A DNA stretch of 17,358 bases, taken from contig JAEZIU010000294.1 of NCBI GenBank assembly GCA_023436485.1, positions 1 through 17,358 on the forward strand, in the 5' to 3' direction. The translations under genes were made by a program, and so were the position numbers. Positions within the stretch are counted from its first letter, which is position 1. The number at the start of each line of letters is the position of its first letter. The notes beneath the pieces were generated by a model. It searched no databases and was not told the DNA's origin. It worked only from the letters and a program-made list of their open reading frames with translations. Shown here one piece after another: positions 15,467-17,358 of the stretch. Origin of the DNA: Bacillota bacterium. GTDB lineage: Bacteria > Bacillota > Clostridia > Acetivibrionales > DSM-1351.

Positions 15467-15604
15467 ATGAAAAAATTATTAATTACGATTATGCTACTCC
15501 TACTTACGGCATGTTCAAATACCAATCCTGCTCAAAGCACTAAAAGCACTCGCTCAACCCACACAATCATCCGGTACACCTTCTCATACAATGGAAAAGC
15601 CTGA
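15467..15604 (+). pseudogene. Lipoprotein signal peptide of the DUF4846 gene, separated by a frameshift
   Basis: ATG at 15467, preceded by a strong AGGAGG site, encodes MKKLLITIMLLLLTACSN, a textbook lipoprotein signal with lipobox LTAC and Cys16, followed by an Asn/Pro/Gln/Ser/Thr linker. The frame then runs to a TGA at 15602. The body of the protein lies one base later in phase. The phase switch falls in or near AAAGCACTAAAAGCACTC (about 15537-15554), two imperfect 9-base direct repeats, after which the other frame reads LAQPTQSSGTPSHT, an equally typical lipoprotein linker. The simplest reading is one gene of about 298 codons broken by a single-base insertion, or a sequencing error. Programmed +1 frameshifting is possible but unsupported. 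Confidence 0.75.
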
Positions 15605-16361
15605 GAATCTTATTAATGCCAACGGACAAACGATGCAAGAAAGAATCAGAGTCCCCGATGGCTTTGAAAGAATAAACGTGGATAAAAACTCCTTTGGTCA
15701 ATACCTTAGAGATTTACCCGTAAAGCCCCATGGTACGAAGATAAAGCTTTACAACGGTGAGGTAACGGAAAAAAATGTACATGTTGCAGTTCTTGATATT
15801 GATGTGGGCAATAGAGATTTACAGCAATGTGCTGATGCAGTTATCAGACTAAGGGCTGAATATTTGTACAGTCAGGGACTTTACAAAAGAATCCATTTTA
15901 ATTTTACAAATGGATTTAACGGTGATTATTGGAAATGGATGAATGGTAACAGAATTGTAGTTAAGGGTAATAACACCTATTGGGTTAAAAATACAAATTA
16001 TTCAAAAGATTATAGCAGTTTCAGAAAGTATCTTGATGTAGTATTTGCATACGCTGGAACTCTGTCTCTTTCTCAAGAGATGAAAAATGAGCCTATAGAA
16101 AACATGCAAATAGGAGATGTATTTCTAAAGGGTGCTACTCCCGGACACGCTGTTATCGTACTGGACATGGCAGAAGACAAAAAAACAGGAGAAAAGATAT
16201 TCCTTACAGCACAGAGCTATATGCCAGCACAAAGTATTCACATTCTTAAAAACCCCGAAGATGCAACTCTAAGTCCTTGGTATTCAACTAACTTTGGCGA
16301 TACACTAAAAACTCCCGAATGGGATTTTGACAAAAATCAATTGATGAGGTTTGAAAATTAA
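15591..16361 (+). CDS. DUF4846 domain-containing protein (body of a frameshifted lipoprotein)
   Basis: The 256-residue open frame carries a DUF4846 domain. Clear landmarks are VHVAVLDIDVGNRDLQQCAD and AVIRLRAEYLYSQGLYKRIH at about 63-102, FNGDYWKWMNGNR, the late GDVFLKGATPGHAVIVLD, and LTAQSYMPAQSIHIL followed by the SPWYS motif. The function of DUF4846 is not established. The GD-x-F-x-x-G-x-x-GHAVIV segment recalls papain-like NlpC/P60 or CHAP folds, so a cell-wall role is conceivable. The ATG at 15591 has no ribosome binding site of its own and probably is not the native start: the in-phase linker continues upstream and connects, after a one-base shift, to the lipoprotein signal at 15467. 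As written, the encoded protein would be cytosolic and poorly translated. The gene converges on yebC across a shared hairpin. Confidence 0.85.
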   Translation: MEKPENLINANGQTMQERIRVPDGFERINVDKNSFGQYLRDLPVKPHGTKIKLYNGEVTEKNVHVAVLDIDVGNRDLQQCADAVIRLRAEYLYSQGLYKRIHFNFTNGFNGDYWKWMNGNRIVVKGNNTYWVKNTNYSKDYSSFRKYLDVVFAYAGTLSLSQEMKNEPIENMQIGDVFLKGATPGHAVIVLDMAEDKKTGEKIFLTAQSYMPAQSIHILKNPEDATLSPWYSTNFGDTLKTPEWDFDKNQLMRFEN

Positions 16362-16363
16362 AA

Positions 16364-16408
16364 TGCCAATTTTAATCAGGCTTTTTGAGGGCCTGAAAAA
16401 AATTGGCA
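16364..16408. terminator. Hairpin terminator between convergent DUF4846 and yebC genes
   Basis: Outer arms TGCCAATTTT (16364-16373) and AAAATTGGCA (16399-16408), a 2x2 internal loop, then inner arms TCAGGC and GCCTGA. On the minus strand it is followed by TTTTAATTTT, which favours termination of yebC. The plus-strand T-run is weaker. Confidence 0.75.
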
Positions 16409-16422
16409 ATATTTTCAATGTT

Positions 16423-17169
16423 TTATTCTTCCTCGTCTTCCTCTTCCTGTTCCCAGCTGTGGTAAACATTTGACACGTCGTCAAGGTCTTCCAAGGCATC
16501 TATCAGCTTATCCATAAACTTAATCTGTTCAGGTTCTGTAAGCTTTGTAGTAGTTGTTGGTATCATTGAAACCTCTGCTTCAATAAATTCGTAGCCCTTT
16601 GCTTCAAGCGCCTCACGGACAGCTGAAAAATCAGCAGGATCTGTTACTATTTCGTAGCAGTTGTCATCAGAATCAAAATCTTCTGCTCCGGCATCCAAGG
16701 CTTCCATCATCAAGTTTTCTTCGTTAACCTTGTCATCCTTTTCAATAACTATAACACCTTTTTTGTTAAACATGAAGGAAACGCAGCCGCTTTGTCCAAG
16801 GTTTCCACCAAATTTATCAAAATAATGCCTTAAGTCGCCGGCTGTTCTGTTTCTGTTATCTGTTGTACACTCACATATAACAGCAACTCCGCCCGGGCCG
16901 TAGCCTTCGTAGGTTATTTCTTCATAGTTAGCACCATCAGCTTCACCCGATGCTTTCTTAATACTTCTTTGAATATTATCATTAGGCATATTATTTGCTT
17001 TACACTTAGCGATAATATCTTTTAATTTAGAATTTGCATTTGGGTCAGCTCCTCCCATTCTTACAGCTATCTGGATTTCTCTTCCCAGTTTAGTAAAAAT
17101 CTTACCCCTGACAGCATCTGCCGCACCTTTTTGACGTTTAATATTCGCCCATTTTGAATGCCCTGACAT
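16423..17169 (-). CDS. yebC: YebC/PmpR family protein
   Basis: A highly conserved cytosolic protein of 248 residues, full length for the family. The N terminus MSGHSKWANIKRQKGAADA is diagnostic. Other landmarks are the first-domain helices (FTKLGREIQIAVRMGGADPN), MPNDNIQRSIKKASG at about 61-75, YEGYGPGGVAVICE at about 88-101, NRNRTAGDLRHYFDKFGGNL, and FMFNKKGVI. It ends in an acidic tail, EQEEEDEEE. YebC proteins were first described as transcriptional regulators and have more recently been tied to translation, including relief of ribosome stalling at difficult sequences, so both names persist. AGGAGG lies six bases before the ATG. It has its own promoter (17245-17273) and terminator. Confidence 0.97.
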   Translation of the reverse strand: MSGHSKWANIKRQKGAADAVRGKIFTKLGREIQIAVRMGGADPNANSKLKDIIAKCKANNMPNDNIQRSIKKASGEADGANYEEITYEGYGPGGVAVICECTTDNRNRTAGDLRHYFDKFGGNLGQSGCVSFMFNKKGVIVIEKDDKVNEENLMMEALDAGAEDFDSDDNCYEIVTDPADFSAVREALEAKGYEFIEAEVSMIPTTTTKLTEPEQIKFMDKLIDALEDLDDVSNVYHSWEQEEEDEEE

Positions 17170-17244
17170 GTTTACCTCCTAATAATACCTATTTATATTC
17201 TTTTAAAAGCTAAAGCTTTATTTTACAATTAAAATCCATTATAA

Positions 17245-17273
17245 ATTATAATAGTTATTTGTTAAATAATCAA
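17245..17273 (-). promoter_or_regulatory. Sigma-A promoter of yebC
   Basis: On the minus strand, TTGATT (17268-17273), a 17-base spacer and a perfect TATAAT (17245-17250). The -35 element lies within the last codons of the upstream gene. Confidence 0.7.
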
Positions 17274-17358
17274 CCTTCCATCACTGCCTAATGTAATGTA
17301 AGTTTTTTCACCAAGGTCTTGGATAGCTCTTCCATTTGAAACCTCTACGATATCCTTC
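17262..17358 (-). CDS. 3' end of an unidentified gene (partial)
   Basis: On the minus strand the last 31 codons of a gene enter from the window edge and end at a TAA at 17262-17264. The visible protein includes VEVSNGRAIQDLGEKTYI and ends TLGSDGRLII, which suggests a beta-rich C-terminal domain. The product cannot be named from this fragment. It lies directly upstream of yebC in the same direction, and the yebC promoter overlaps its 3' end. Confidence 0.55.
   Translation of the reverse strand, partial: KDIVEVSNGRAIQDLGEKTYITLGSDGRLII

Noticed and set aside
1..17358. CRISPR arrays, insertion sequences, tRNA or rRNA genes, riboswitches
   Set aside because: No regularly spaced repeats, transposase-like protein, cloverleaf or known riboswitch core was seen on either strand.

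Overview
The window looks like chromosome of a low-GC Gram-positive anaerobe of the Clostridia, probably from the cellulolytic Ruminiclostridium/Clostridium group. This rests on AT-rich sequence, strong AGGAGG-type ribosome binding sites, sigma-A promoters with 17-base spacers, a sigma-D-like promoter, lipoproteins with Gram-positive lipoboxes and a decayed S-layer homology (SLH) module. The genus is an inference. No tRNA, rRNA, CRISPR array, insertion sequence or phage gene was found.

Layout. (1) Positions 1-2550, plus strand: a multidomain secreted protein (stalk repeats, ricin-type lectin, bacterial Ig fold), a LemA-family membrane protein, a broken SLH remnant and a strong terminator. This block is visibly richer in G+C than the rest. 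(2) 2660-3875: a small lipoprotein, then an opposing membrane-anchored protein whose 3' end is fused out of frame to a remnant of another gene. (3) 4049-5873: a CHASE3-type methyl-accepting chemotaxis protein with its own sigma-D-like promoter and terminator. (4) 5960-7161: an orphan BtrH-like papain-fold protein between a consensus promoter and a bidirectional terminator. (5) 7189-8532: a secreted protein (minus) and a multi-pass membrane protein (plus), divergently transcribed from a shared intergenic region. (6) 8524-10143, minus: an ECF sigma factor with a winged-helix-like segment and a large C-terminal domain. (7) 10400-15325, minus: five co-directional genes, in order of transcription an AraC regulator with two GyrI-like domains, a DUF1905-nitroreductase fusion, an AraC regulator with one GyrI-like domain, a cytosolic GH27 alpha-galactosidase-like enzyme and a small membrane protein. 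(8) 15442-16408, plus: a DUF4846 lipoprotein whose signal peptide is separated from its body by a +1 frameshift. (9) 16423-17358, minus: yebC and the 3' end of an unidentified upstream gene.

How the parts fit. Several units look like one-component sensing: ligand-binding AraC/GyrI regulators next to a nitroreductase and a glycosidase, a sigma factor carrying its own possible sensor, and a chemoreceptor. The cluster at 10400-15325 is the most coherent unit, perhaps sensing a small molecule and then reducing or deglycosylating it. No gene shows that these parts form one new system. The most unusual items are the sigma factor architecture, the double-GyrI AraC protein, the nitroreductase fusion and the orphan BtrH-like protein.
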